Source: a virus. Taken from it: a DNA stretch of 24,452 nucleotides. Below are positions 14,695-23,224 of this stretch, one piece after another; position 1 is the first letter of the stretch; every line of letters starts with the position of its first letter. The notes beneath the pieces were generated by a model. The model made no database searches and was not told where the DNA came from. It saw nothing but the letters and a program-made list of their open reading frames with translations. The stretch lies in IMG/VR virus record IMGVR_UViG_3300030106_001262, positions 1 through 24,452 of that record, one strand, 5' to 3'. A program made the translations under genes and the position numbers.

Positions 14695-16614
14695 ATGATA
14701 GAAAAACAATTTGAAATACAAAATCCAAATAAAGCTATAGTAGACCCTAAAGCTTTTGATAGTAAAGGCTCACAATTAGCAGAATCTTTATCTAATTTTT
14801 TTAGTGGACTTGGTGATTTAGGACAAACTGTTACTTCAATACAAAATCAAGAAGCTAAAGCAAATCTTTCTTTCGCTAAAGAACAATATAATTTAAAAAT
14901 AAAAAGTCAAAAAGAATATGAAGATACTTTAGAAGATATAGGTGCTGAAAACTTTGCAGAAATCTATGGAGAACAGTTATCAAAAGGCATAGATATACTT
15001 GAAGGTATAAATATTTATGAAGATATACCTGAAGAATGGAAAAAATTACCTAAAGAAGAACAAGAAGCAAGTTGGGAAGCTTATCAAAAAGGCTTAGGAG
15101 CAAGAACATTAACTAAAGCAAAATTAGAAGTTGATAGAAGATTAGCTGCCTACCAACAAAAGTTAGTAAAAGATGGACTAGAATGGGGTTATCTCAACGC
15201 TGATAAGAAAAACTCTGTTGATGTTATGATGACTAATATAATGGCTGAAGCTTTTCATAACGGTTCACACACTAGTCATTTAACTCTTGTTGTTAACCCT
15301 TTAAGTACTTATATAAATGAAAAAAGAAGAGTTGCTTTAGCAGAATATAATGATGCTACTTTAGATAACATAAAAGAAGAAGATACTACTAGTTGGTTAC
15401 AAAATAATCGTACTCTTGATAAAATTATATTTAATTATAATGCAGAGCAGGTAAAAGTAAATGAAAATTTTGAACCTGCTACAGACCCTACTACAAAAGC
15501 AAATAATATAGCATTGCAACTTGCTTCTGAAAATAACGCAATTATAAAAAATTCTACTACTATATATGGAACAACAAATAAAGATGCAGAACAAATTACT
15601 GGTTGGTTAGACTATCAAATAAAAGAAACAATTCCAGGTTGGTTTAGAAATCCTAAGTTAACACCTGAAGAAATTGATGGTAAAATGGACATGCTTGAAG
15701 ACGTAGTAATAGAATTAGGAAATCAAATGACAAATGAGGATAAACAACGCTACGATGTTTTATATCCTTTAGAAGAAAAATTAGGAGAAATGCTAACTGC
15801 TTACGAAGAAGGTAGAGGAGCTAGACAAGCAGAAGGAATAAATAATTTAGTTTCTAATTATAATAACTACATGAATAACGATAACAAAACTGGTATAATG
15901 GATTATGTAATAGCTTATAATGAAGAACTTGGAGAAGTAGAAGGTTCTAATGCAACAACTCTTGAGGGAATTGCAGTTAAATTTGAAGCTGCTAAACAAG
16001 AAGCTTTAGATGATTTGTTTCAAAAGTCTTTAATTGAAAGAAAAATGGGAAATAGAAGAGATGAAAATTATCTTCAAGACTTAGAATATCAAAGAAAAGC
16101 TATTGAAAAGTTAAAATTACAAGGCATGCCTTCAGCTACTTCTCAACCATTACTATTAAAAGCTAGAGAGTTTAGACGAGCAGGTAATAATGATTCTTTA
16201 GTAGCTCTTATTACAAATAATCCTTATGGATTTAGTATTGCAGATAGAAAATCCTTTTTAGAAAATCCTTCTACTTTAGCTAAAGATATAAGTGCAATTA
16301 GAAGTTATGTTAGAAAAGCTATAAGTATTAAAGGTTCAAGTTCTTTAGGAGCAGTAGGTGCTGCATCTGAAATGGTACTTACTTTAGGACAAGAAGGAGA
16401 AAAAGTAATGGCTTTATTAGAAGAAGCTTTTCTTTTAAATCCTACAGACTTTGCTGGAGAACATGGATTTAAAACTTGGAGTGATATAATAGATAATAAA
16501 GTTAGTCCTGTTAATGGTTTATTTATGTTGTTTAAAGAGTGGGAAGGCGAACAACCATTTAAAGAATTTGAACAAGCCTTTAGAGATGCAATTACAGTTA
16601 ATATGGAGGATTAA
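14695..16614 (+). CDS. internal virion protein, T7 gp15-like
   Basis: 639 aa (T7 gp15: 747 aa), in the position of the ejection-channel core protein that works with gp14 and gp16 to carry DNA across the periplasm. It is a long, charged, helix-rich protein without membrane segments. Visible landmarks are FFSGLGDLGQTVTSIQNQEA near the N-terminus (about residues 35-55), DTTSWLQNNRTLD about 230-243, and a C-terminal KTWSDIIDNKVSPVNGLFML block. Sequence-level similarity to T7 cannot be shown by eye, so the call relies on order, length and composition. The ATG follows the gp14 stop after 8 nt with TAGGA as ribosome binding site. Confidence 0.82.
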   Translation: MIEKQFEIQNPNKAIVDPKAFDSKGSQLAESLSNFFSGLGDLGQTVTSIQNQEAKANLSFAKEQYNLKIKSQKEYEDTLEDIGAENFAEIYGEQLSKGIDILEGINIYEDIPEEWKKLPKEEQEASWEAYQKGLGARTLTKAKLEVDRRLAAYQQKLVKDGLEWGYLNADKKNSVDVMMTNIMAEAFHNGSHTSHLTLVVNPLSTYINEKRRVALAEYNDATLDNIKEEDTTSWLQNNRTLDKIIFNYNAEQVKVNENFEPATDPTTKANNIALQLASENNAIIKNSTTIYGTTNKDAEQITGWLDYQIKETIPGWFRNPKLTPEEIDGKMDMLEDVVIELGNQMTNEDKQRYDVLYPLEEKLGEMLTAYEEGRGARQAEGINNLVSNYNNYMNNDNKTGIMDYVIAYNEELGEVEGSNATTLEGIAVKFEAAKQEALDDLFQKSLIERKMGNRRDENYLQDLEYQRKAIEKLKLQGMPSATSQPLLLKAREFRRAGNNDSLVALITNNPYGFSIADRKSFLENPSTLAKDISAIRSYVRKAISIKGSSSLGAVGAASEMVLTLGQEGEKVMALLEEAFLLNPTDFAGEHGFKTWSDIIDNKVSPVNGLFMLFKEWEGEQPFKEFEQAFRDAITVNMED

Positions 16615-17370
16615 ATGGAAAGTTATATTGTTAAAGAAGGCGATATTTTAGGTCGCATAGCAATTAATAACAAAGTACCTTTAAACGATTTAATTAAATT
16701 TAATAATATTAAAGACCCTAATAAGATACAAGTAGGTCAAGAATTATTTTTTAAACAACAATCTCTAGTTAAAGAAACACTTACTGAAAAAAGACTATTT
16801 ACTAAAAGAGAAAAAGAAATAGCTAAACTAATAAAAGAGTTTTTTCCTACTACTACTTCTGAAGGAAGAGCAGCTATAATGGGGAATATAAGACAAGAAG
16901 CAGGAGCAGCTTTTCTAGGTAATACTGTACAGTATGGAAAAAATAAAAAACCTCTGCCAGGAGGAGCTCAGTATGTTTTACAATTAGAACAAGGAGAAGA
17001 TTCTAGTGGTTATCATTTTAGAAATTATAATAGATGGGTTACTGAAGTCTTAAAAGGAGATGTCTACGATATAAAAAATCAATTTACTTATTTAAATTCT
17101 CTTATCTACGAACCTAAACATTATGTTAATAAACCTTTTTTAGAACCTAACTCAGAGTTTGAATCAAGAAAACTTGGAAGAACTTTCGGACAAGGAAACA
17201 GAGATGCAATAATAGAATCTTTTAATTCAAAAGATGTAAGAGCTGCTACTATTGAATTAGAAGATAGATTTTTTAGAGCAGGTGAACCTAACATTGAAGA
17301 AAGAGTTAGGCATGCTGAATTTTATTTACCTTTATTTGGAGAGCAGGAGATAATAGATGAGTTTGAATGA
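16615..17370 (+). CDS. virion-associated peptidoglycan hydrolase: LysM plus phage tail lysozyme domain
   Basis: 251 aa. Residues 3-46 form a LysM domain (YIVKEGDILGRIAINNKV, then LIKFNNI and IQVGQELFF), which binds peptidoglycan glycans. From about residue 66 the sequence resembles the phage tail-lysozyme family: RAAIMGNIRQEAG at 86-97 with probable catalytic E95, and a C-terminal half ending in ATIELEDRFFRAGEPNIEER and HAEFYLPLF, the part of these enzymes that packs against the active site. No signal peptide or membrane segment is present, so it is not a secreted endolysin of the usual type. It sits exactly between the gp15- and gp16-like genes, with GGAGG 5 nt upstream and a 14-nt overlap with gp16. 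It therefore probably travels in the virion and opens the wall during ejection. Confidence 0.83.
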   Translation: MESYIVKEGDILGRIAINNKVPLNDLIKFNNIKDPNKIQVGQELFFKQQSLVKETLTEKRLFTKREKEIAKLIKEFFPTTTSEGRAAIMGNIRQEAGAAFLGNTVQYGKNKKPLPGGAQYVLQLEQGEDSSGYHFRNYNRWVTEVLKGDVYDIKNQFTYLNSLIYEPKHYVNKPFLEPNSEFESRKLGRTFGQGNRDAIIESFNSKDVRAATIELEDRFFRAGEPNIEERVRHAEFYLPLFGEQEIIDEFE

Positions 17371-20300
17371 TGAAACAATAACAACTAATAAAGTAGAAGA
17401 AGTAACTGCTCCTACTAAAACTAGAGCTGTGAAGTCTTATGCTTTAGCTCCTGATGATGGTTACTTTGCTTTAGGTTTAGGTAGAACTCCTATAGTAAAT
17501 AAACAAATGCATAGAAAAAATGCAGCTATAGGAATTAGTAGAATAAATGAAATATTTCCTGTTAGTCAAGAACAAAAAGATAGTTGGGATTCAATTAGAT
17601 TAGAAGCTATTGAAATAGAAAATGAAACAGATTTAGAATTAAAAAAAGAAAAAGAAGATTTACTACAATATAAATTCCAAGAACACTTTGCTAAATATAT
17701 GACAGACGAAGTAATAGATAGTATAGTTACTAAATCAGTAGGGTCTGAATCTGGTGTTGGTACAAATCTTTCTAATTTTAGTTTTTTAAATCAATCAGAA
17801 CAAATGTTAGCAGGAGTAGCTGAAGTAGACCCAGAAACTGGAGAAGTTAAATATAATTTAAGAAGTAAAAAAGACAAATATTTTAATCCTGCTAATGCTC
17901 AAATATTAACAAACAGAGACCAAAAAGCTTTAACATTATATGCAGATGATATAATAGGAGCAGTAGATTATAAAGAAGCTGTAAATAAAAGAATTATTCT
18001 TAATGGAGATATAAAAAATATCTTAAATATAGACGATATAATTTTTGCAACTGAAGACCCTACTTACTTATTAGCTTTTAATACTATGCGTTTTAATTCA
18101 ACTGTTGACCCTGAAACTTATCAAACTTTTTATCAAGCTAGAGGTTGGGATTTATTTGCACCTTTAGGTACTGAAATACTTTTAGAATTTGGTATTGGTT
18201 CTAAAGGTCTTGCTACTGCAGGAAACTTAAGTGTAAAAGGTGCAGGTGCAGTAGCTAAAATAGGTAGAAAAATATTTAAAGTAGGAAAATGGTCTAGAGC
18301 AAAAACCATGAAAGATGCTTATTTAAAAACTCCTTTTGGTAAAAAATATGGAGAAAATAAAGTAGTTAATAATTTAGCTTTTACACTTGCAGGAGCTACT
18401 CCTGTTAGAGGTAGTGCTGCTGCTATTACTCCTTATACTTGGGAAGAAGCTAGTAGAGATACTGCTATAGAACTAGCATTTGTAGGAGTAGTAAGTAAAG
18501 GTATGACTAAACTACTAGATAAGAAAAATGGTTTAAATGTTATAAAAAAAGTTAACAATGCTTTTGGTAAAGGTAATACTAAACTAATAGATTCTTTAAC
18601 TGCTAGAGATATTCAAATATTTAGAATGGCTAGAGATGTAGCTGAAGATGAACTTTCAGGTCTTGCAGGTAAAACTACTAATAAAAAAGATTTAGCAATG
18701 TTACAAGACTTTTTAAATGCTACTGAAGAAGTTCATCAGTTAATAGGAGCTTCAGAACAATCAGCTAGAAAATTAGCTGCAATGTTACAAGATGCAGATA
18801 CTTCAGCAATAACTCAATATGTTAAAGAAAATGAATACTTTTTAGAATTAATACAATCAAAAATGCCTACAGAAGGAGTAGGTAAAAAGAAAATTAATTT
18901 TTCAGATTGGGATATGAAAGAGCTTAAAAAAGCTAGAGCTATTTGGAATACTAAAGTTAATGGCTATAATAACTTAGACCCTAATATGAAAGATGATTGG
19001 GTTAAAATGTGGCTATCTGGTAAGAATAGTAAAAGTGTTTCTCATGATGAAATAATTGAAGCTGCACAATTAGAATTAGTAGAATACAATATTATTAAAA
19101 GAAATAATCAAGGAGGATTTGCAGGTTTAAACTTTGAAGGCTTAGATGCACTAATTAAGAAAACTGAAGGAATGAAATCAGGTTCTGGTAGAAAAGCTAG
19201 AAAACTTAAAACAGCTAGGATTAATGCAATAAGAGCTGCTATAGCTCAAGAGTTAGAAAGAAATATTACAGTTTTACAACAAATGTTACAAACTGGTAAA
19301 ATGAATGAAGAAGACATAGTTAACTTTCTTTACACAAATCCTGAAGCTATGGAAAACTTTGAAAAAGTATTTAATAAATATCTTGATATTCAAGGTTTAA
19401 CAGGAGGACTATTAAAATCGTTAAGTATTCCCGCAGAAAAAATATCTCCTAAAATAAAAGGAGGAGCAAATGAAAAAATAATTGATGCTGCAAAATCACC
19501 TGAAGAATATGGACAACAACTATCTGATTTATTTACTAGAATGTTAGAAGTTAAAAAACTTAAAGTAGATGATAATGGAAAACTTCTTGGTCTTCCTTCT
19601 GAATATAATAAAGAAATAGGAAAAGCTATAGACGAACTAGAAGCTTTATCTACTAAATTTACTGGTGGTATACCTAGTAAATATTCAGATAACCAAGTAG
19701 TAAGACTAGGTCAAATTATGCCTTGGGTAATGTTAAGAGCTGCTTACTTAGGTCGTATATTTAATAGGGTTGTAGAACCTTTATATGCAGGAACAAAAGG
19801 TATACTTGATAGGAACTATAATTTTTGGTCTTCTGTATTAAGAAAAGCTCCTATTGAAGAACAAACTTCTAATTTAAGACTTACAGAAAACTGGAGAGGT
19901 TTAATGATGGGTCTGAGAAAATTAACTAACCCTAAAAATAGAAATGTTAATAGAGATGTTTTAGCTAAAGAAGGAGTAGTAACTTCATTTGCTCATGCTT
20001 GGCAAAATATTAGCGTAATAAAAACACAAAAATATTATGCTGAGGGACAAACAAATCCTTTAGCTTTTGATTATATATTAACTCGTAAAAATCAAGAAGC
20101 TCTTATAAATAGTCCTATGAATAAAAAGTTTAAACAATGGTCTAAAACTCTAGCTAAAAAAGTACAAGAAAAATTAAATAGAAAACTTGGAAGACCTTTA
20201 GATAGTGTAGAGCCTGTTAATAGAGGAGACCATTTAGAAATTACTCTTGAAGTAATGTTAGAAGATTTAGTAGCTATCTTAGACTCTGGAGAACCTGTAC

Positions 20301-22153
20301 AAAAAATATGGAATGATTTAACTGAACTTGCTCAGTTTAAAGAAAGACTTATACCTTTGATAGGAGATGCTATATCAGAAACTAGTCATATACCACAATA
20401 TTCTAGACAAGCTACCCAAAGAATGTTTAGTGAAATAGAACAAGTATTTAGAGATAAAAAAGGATTTTTATTACCTGAAGGTGATTTGGCACTTTTATTA
20501 GCTAAAACTCAAGAAACTATTGAAAAAGGTTTACTTGGAGAACAAACTCAAAAATCACTATCAGATTTTTATGATTTAGTATTCGATAAAATAAGAAATC
20601 CTGAAATGAGAAAAACTTTTCTAACTCACTTTAGTGACGCTATGACTTACTCTGAAGATGGTATATCTAGGTTAACTCTTAAAACACCTTTAGATAGAGT
20701 AGATAGAGCTTATGTTATTAAATATATTTTAGCTAAATTAGATAAAGCTAATAGAACTTCTCCTACTGCTGCTGCGTTAGCAGGAGGTGGAGCATTTGTA
20801 AGAACTGCTGCTAATATAGAAGCAGCTACTTGGGACTTAATGATGCCTGCTGTTGATGTATTAAAACAATTAAATCCTAAGAGCACAGCAAGTACATATG
20901 ATAAAAGTATAACTTGGGCTAAAGTAGGAACTGCAGTTACTTTAGGAACTGCTATGAAAATGCTTAATGATGAAGGTGTTCTTACTTATGATGTTGAAAT
21001 GAATAAAGGTTATTTAATTATAGATGACCAAGAAATTAATTTACAAGCTACTAACCCTAAAGTAGCAGGCATTATAGATTATTATGCTCAATGGTTTTAT
21101 ACTTTAGAAGAATATGAAAAATTTGATTTAGCTAAACCTTATATGAATGAAGAAGAGTTAAAGGCTTATGAAAAATATGAAAAAGAATTTCCAAAGTATG
21201 CAGAATTAGCTAGAAGTACATTGAATCAATTGGCTTGGAAAAATGTAAGAAGTCTTTTACAACTAGAACATAGAATAGGCAGTAAACCAGGGACAAACGA
21301 ACAAACAAGTAGAGAAATAAATCCTAGTGTGTTATGGAACTTTACTCCTAATATAACAGGAATGGGTATAGCAGATGTATTTTTACAATTTGATGAAGGT
21401 AATTATGAAAAATCTGATGATGAAGATACTACTTTTAAACTATTTAATGAATATTGGGGTGGGGCAGATAGCTTTAATGCTAACCAAACATCATTAAGAA
21501 AAATGTTAGAAAAAAGAGGAGTAGTAGAACCTAGACTAAGAGCTAGAAATGCTGATGGTTCTCTTGTAAAAGGAGGAATGAATCCTTTAAAAGGTGTTTA
21601 TAGAGATATTAATACTACTGACTTTTGGGCTAAAGAAGCCATGAATATAAACATGCCTAGAAGTGATTTAAAACCAAAGATTCCTAAAAAATTACCTTTA
21701 AAAGGTTTTGAAATTTTAGGTATTACTCCTCCTAAAGTAGAATTACCTAGAGAATTGTGGGACGTAATTTCAGATGAAGGATTAAAAGGTATTCCTTATA
21801 GGTCAAGTAGAAACAATAAAAAAACAAACATAACTTACGGAATGTTTATGAACTCTAAATTAAAATCTCCTGAATATAAAAAACTTTTTACTAGAGAAGC
21901 TAAACGTAAATACTATACTTCTGCTCATAATGATTATTGGAAAAGAATAAGAGTACAAGTAAATAAAAAAATAGCTTCTGGAGAAATTCCTAATTATTAT
22001 AAAGAGTGGGAAAATAAAAATCTAGATATTATAGAAAATATATTAAGAAATAGTGGAATAAAATCTAAAGATGCAGTTCCTTATTTAAAGAAAATAAGAA
22101 CTTCATGGGGTTTTAATGCACAAGCATTAGAAAGAGAGTTTAGAGATGAATAA
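17357..22153 (+). CDS. giant internal virion protein, T7 gp16-like
   Basis: 1598 aa (T7 gp16: 1318 aa), the largest gene in the window and in the position of the ejectosome protein that spans the periplasm and pulls the genome end into the cell. It is helix-rich and charged with scattered small-residue hydrophobic patches (GIGSKGLATAGNLSVKGAGA about 280-300; TAAALAGGGAFVRTAANIEA about 1137-1156; GTAVTLGTAMKML about 1192-1204) that could be membrane-active. The N-terminus lacks a recognisable transglycosylase motif, unlike T7 gp16, where that domain occupies the first 150 or so residues; the preceding lysozyme gene can supply the activity. AGGAG lies 7 nt upstream of the ATG. The call rests on size, order and composition. 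Confidence 0.85.
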   Translation: MSLNDETITTNKVEEVTAPTKTRAVKSYALAPDDGYFALGLGRTPIVNKQMHRKNAAIGISRINEIFPVSQEQKDSWDSIRLEAIEIENETDLELKKEKEDLLQYKFQEHFAKYMTDEVIDSIVTKSVGSESGVGTNLSNFSFLNQSEQMLAGVAEVDPETGEVKYNLRSKKDKYFNPANAQILTNRDQKALTLYADDIIGAVDYKEAVNKRIILNGDIKNILNIDDIIFATEDPTYLLAFNTMRFNSTVDPETYQTFYQARGWDLFAPLGTEILLEFGIGSKGLATAGNLSVKGAGAVAKIGRKIFKVGKWSRAKTMKDAYLKTPFGKKYGENKVVNNLAFTLAGATPVRGSAAAITPYTWEEASRDTAIELAFVGVVSKGMTKLLDKKNGLNVIKKVNNAFGKGNTKLIDSLTARDIQIFRMARDVAEDELSGLAGKTTNKKDLAMLQDFLNATEEVHQLIGASEQSARKLAAMLQDADTSAITQYVKENEYFLELIQSKMPTEGVGKKKINFSDWDMKELKKARAIWNTKVNGYNNLDPNMKDDWVKMWLSGKNSKSVSHDEIIEAAQLELVEYNIIKRNNQGGFAGLNFEGLDALIKKTEGMKSGSGRKARKLKTARINAIRAAIAQELERNITVLQQMLQTGKMNEEDIVNFLYTNPEAMENFEKVFNKYLDIQGLTGGLLKSLSIPAEKISPKIKGGANEKIIDAAKSPEEYGQQLSDLFTRMLEVKKLKVDDNGKLLGLPSEYNKEIGKAIDELEALSTKFTGGIPSKYSDNQVVRLGQIMPWVMLRAAYLGRIFNRVVEPLYAGTKGILDRNYNFWSSVLRKAPIEEQTSNLRLTENWRGLMMGLRKLTNPKNRNVNRDVLAKEGVVTSFAHAWQNISVIKTQKYYAEGQTNPLAFDYILTRKNQEALINSPMNKKFKQWSKTLAKKVQEKLNRKLGRPLDSVEPVNRGDHLEITLEVMLEDLVAILDSGEPVQKIWNDLTELAQFKERLIPLIGDAISETSHIPQYSRQATQRMFSEIEQVFRDKKGFLLPEGDLALLLAKTQETIEKGLLGEQTQKSLSDFYDLVFDKIRNPEMRKTFLTHFSDAMTYSEDGISRLTLKTPLDRVDRAYVIKYILAKLDKANRTSPTAAALAGGGAFVRTAANIEAATWDLMMPAVDVLKQLNPKSTASTYDKSITWAKVGTAVTLGTAMKMLNDEGVLTYDVEMNKGYLIIDDQEINLQATNPKVAGIIDYYAQWFYTLEEYEKFDLAKPYMNEEELKAYEKYEKEFPKYAELARSTLNQLAWKNVRSLLQLEHRIGSKPGTNEQTSREINPSVLWNFTPNITGMGIADVFLQFDEGNYEKSDDEDTTFKLFNEYWGGADSFNANQTSLRKMLEKRGVVEPRLRARNADGSLVKGGMNPLKGVYRDINTTDFWAKEAMNINMPRSDLKPKIPKKLPLKGFEILGITPPKVELPRELWDVISDEGLKGIPYRSSRNNKKTNITYGMFMNSKLKSPEYKKLFTREAKRKYYTSAHNDYWKRIRVQVNKKIASGEIPNYYKEWENKNLDIIENILRNSGIKSKDAVPYLKKIRTSWGFNAQALEREFRDE

Positions 22154-22394
22154 CTTAGAAAGAATGTTACAAGAATTACATTGTGAAACTGCTGATTATA
22201 TGGCTAGAGAACTTCAAAAAGCTAGGGAAGACGATACTTATGTACTTCCTCCTTCGTTTTTAAGTGCAGTTATTAAGTTCTTAAAAGACAATGACATAAC
22301 TTGTGAAGTTAAAGAAGGTACTATTCATAGTGCTTTAGTAAAAGAAATTAACAGAGAAGACTCAGAGTTTCTCAGATTGGTCAAAGGAACATGA
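22146..22394 (+). CDS. terminase small subunit, T7 gp18-like
   Basis: 82 aa (T7 gp18: 89 aa), the DNA-recognition subunit for packaging concatemers. The segment LERMLQELHCETADYMAREL followed by PPSFLSAVIKFLKDNDITCE aligns in pattern with the FLEMLDTAMAQRMLADL ... LYNAINKLLDRHKF segments of T7 gp18 (recalled): two helices with a linker before the second. It overlaps the gp16 stop by 8 nt and the next small gene by 4 nt (ATGA). In T7 it lies just after the fibre and holin genes; here it follows gp16 directly because the fibre gene is elsewhere. Confidence 0.78.
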   Translation: MNNLERMLQELHCETADYMARELQKAREDDTYVLPPSFLSAVIKFLKDNDITCEVKEGTIHSALVKEINREDSEFLRLVKGT

Positions 22395-22543
22395 ATGAAA
22401 TAATTGAAAGAACAACAGTAGGAACTATGGGTTTTATATCTAGTATAGGGTTACAACAAGTAAATGAAATACTTAGTGCATTAGTAGCTTTATGTACAAT
22501 AATTTATTTAATAACAGGAATTAAAAAAAATGTCAAGAAATGA
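22391..22543 (+). CDS. 50-aa holin-like membrane peptide
   Basis: A short gene giving a 50-aa peptide that starts MNEIIERTTVGTMGF, has one strong hydrophobic segment (ILSALVALCTIIYLITGI, about residues 27-44) and possibly a weaker one before it (VGTMGFISSIGL, about 10-21), and ends in a basic tail (KKNVKK). This is the layout of a small class II-type holin such as T7 gp17.5, and the place beside the small terminase gene agrees. The start overlaps the terminase stop as ATGA, and the stop overlaps the next gene by 14 nt. AAAGGA is only 2 nt from the ATG, so a second ATG at 22427 is possible, but it would remove part of the first hydrophobic segment. Confidence 0.65.
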   Translation: MNEIIERTTVGTMGFISSIGLQQVNEILSALVALCTIIYLITGIKKNVKK

Positions 22544-22832
22544 TACAGATTTTAAAATAGGAGAAGGTACTGATATAACTATACCTTTAAGAAATTTATT
22601 ATCTATTATAGGAGGAGTAGCAGTAGCAGTTATAGGATATTTCCATATAGATGAACGTATTATGTTATTAGAACATGAACAAGTTAGAATGCTAGATGAT
22701 ATAAGTGCTAATGAAATTTGGATTGATGAATGGGAATCTGATGGTATACTACCACTAGATGTAGAACAAAATATGAAAATAGAATTTATAGAAAAAAGAT
22801 TGGAGGAAATTGATGGCAAAATCAAAAAGTAG
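22530..22832 (+). CDS. membrane-anchored coiled-coil protein (spanin- or holin-like)
   Basis: 100 aa. A polar N-terminus (MSRNDTDFKIGEGTDITIPL) precedes one transmembrane segment (LLSIIGGVAVAVIGYFHI, about 23-40), followed by an acidic helical region (MLLEHEQVRMLDDI) and a second coiled-coil stretch at the end (IEFIEKRLEEIDGKIKK). Proteins with this DFKIGEGTDITIPLRNLL start are, from memory, common in marine podo- and myophages but their role is not settled. An inner-membrane spanin (Rz-like, as T7 gp18.5, located right after gp18) is the best fit to the topology and position. AGGA lies 10 nt upstream. Confidence 0.72.
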   Translation: MSRNDTDFKIGEGTDITIPLRNLLSIIGGVAVAVIGYFHIDERIMLLEHEQVRMLDDISANEIWIDEWESDGILPLDVEQNMKIEFIEKRLEEIDGKIKK

Positions 22833-22995
22833 AGTAAATGAAGCTGGTAATTATACTAAACCTACTATGAGAAAAAATCTTTTTAATAAAATTAAAGCAG
22901 GTTCTAAAGGTGGAAAGCCTGGTCAATGGTCTGCTAGAAAAGCTCAGATGTTAGCTAGAGAATATAAAGCTAAAGGTGGTGGCTATCGTGGCTAA
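22813..22995 (+). CDS. small very basic conserved phage protein
   Basis: 60 aa, rich in Lys, Arg and Gly. It contains the block YTKPTMRKNLFNKIKAGSKG (about 15-34) followed by PGQWSARKAQMLAREYKAKGGGYRG, which I recognise from memory as a recurrent small protein of marine phages without a known function. The charge suggests binding to DNA, RNA or an acidic surface. The ATG at 22813 has TGGAGG at 22801-22806 about 6 nt upstream; a TTG directly before it is not needed. It overlaps the gene before by 20 nt and the next by 8 nt. Confidence 0.72.
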   Translation: MAKSKSRVNEAGNYTKPTMRKNLFNKIKAGSKGGKPGQWSARKAQMLAREYKAKGGGYRG

Positions 22996-23224
22996 AGCTA
23001 AATCACAAAAGTCTTTAAGTAAATGGACTAAACAAAAGTGGAGAACATCTGATGGTAAACCAAGTAAAGGAAAAAAAAGATACTTACCTGATGCAGCTTG
23101 GAAGTCTTTAACTATAGCTGAACGTAGAGCTACTAATAAAGCTAAAGCAACTGGTAATAAAAAAGGCAAACAACACGTTAAACAACCTAAAAAAATAGCT
23201 AAGAAAACTGCGAGGTATAGATAA
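22988..23224 (+). CDS. small basic protein, DUF5872-like
   Basis: 78 aa from the GTG at 22988 (82 aa from a GTG at 22976). I choose 22988 because AGGTGG at 22974-22979 lies 8 nt upstream and the resulting start, MAKAKSQKSLSKWTKQKW, agrees with related phage proteins. The pattern KSLSKWTKQKWRTSDGKPS, then KRYLPDAAWKSLT, resembles the family annotated as DUF5872, found in many marine phages and some bacteria; the family name is from memory. The C-terminus is almost all Lys/Arg/Ala (HVKQPKKIAKKTARYR). No catalytic motif is visible. The stop overlaps the next gene by one base. Confidence 0.72.
   Translation: MAKAKSQKSLSKWTKQKWRTSDGKPSKGKKRYLPDAAWKSLTIAERRATNKAKATGNKKGKQHVKQPKKIAKKTARYR

Noticed and set aside
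22508-22825. Minus-strand open frame of 105 codons, rich in Ser and Ile
   Set aside because: It mirrors the spanin-like gene on the + strand, and the composition is what antisense translation of AT-rich codons gives.
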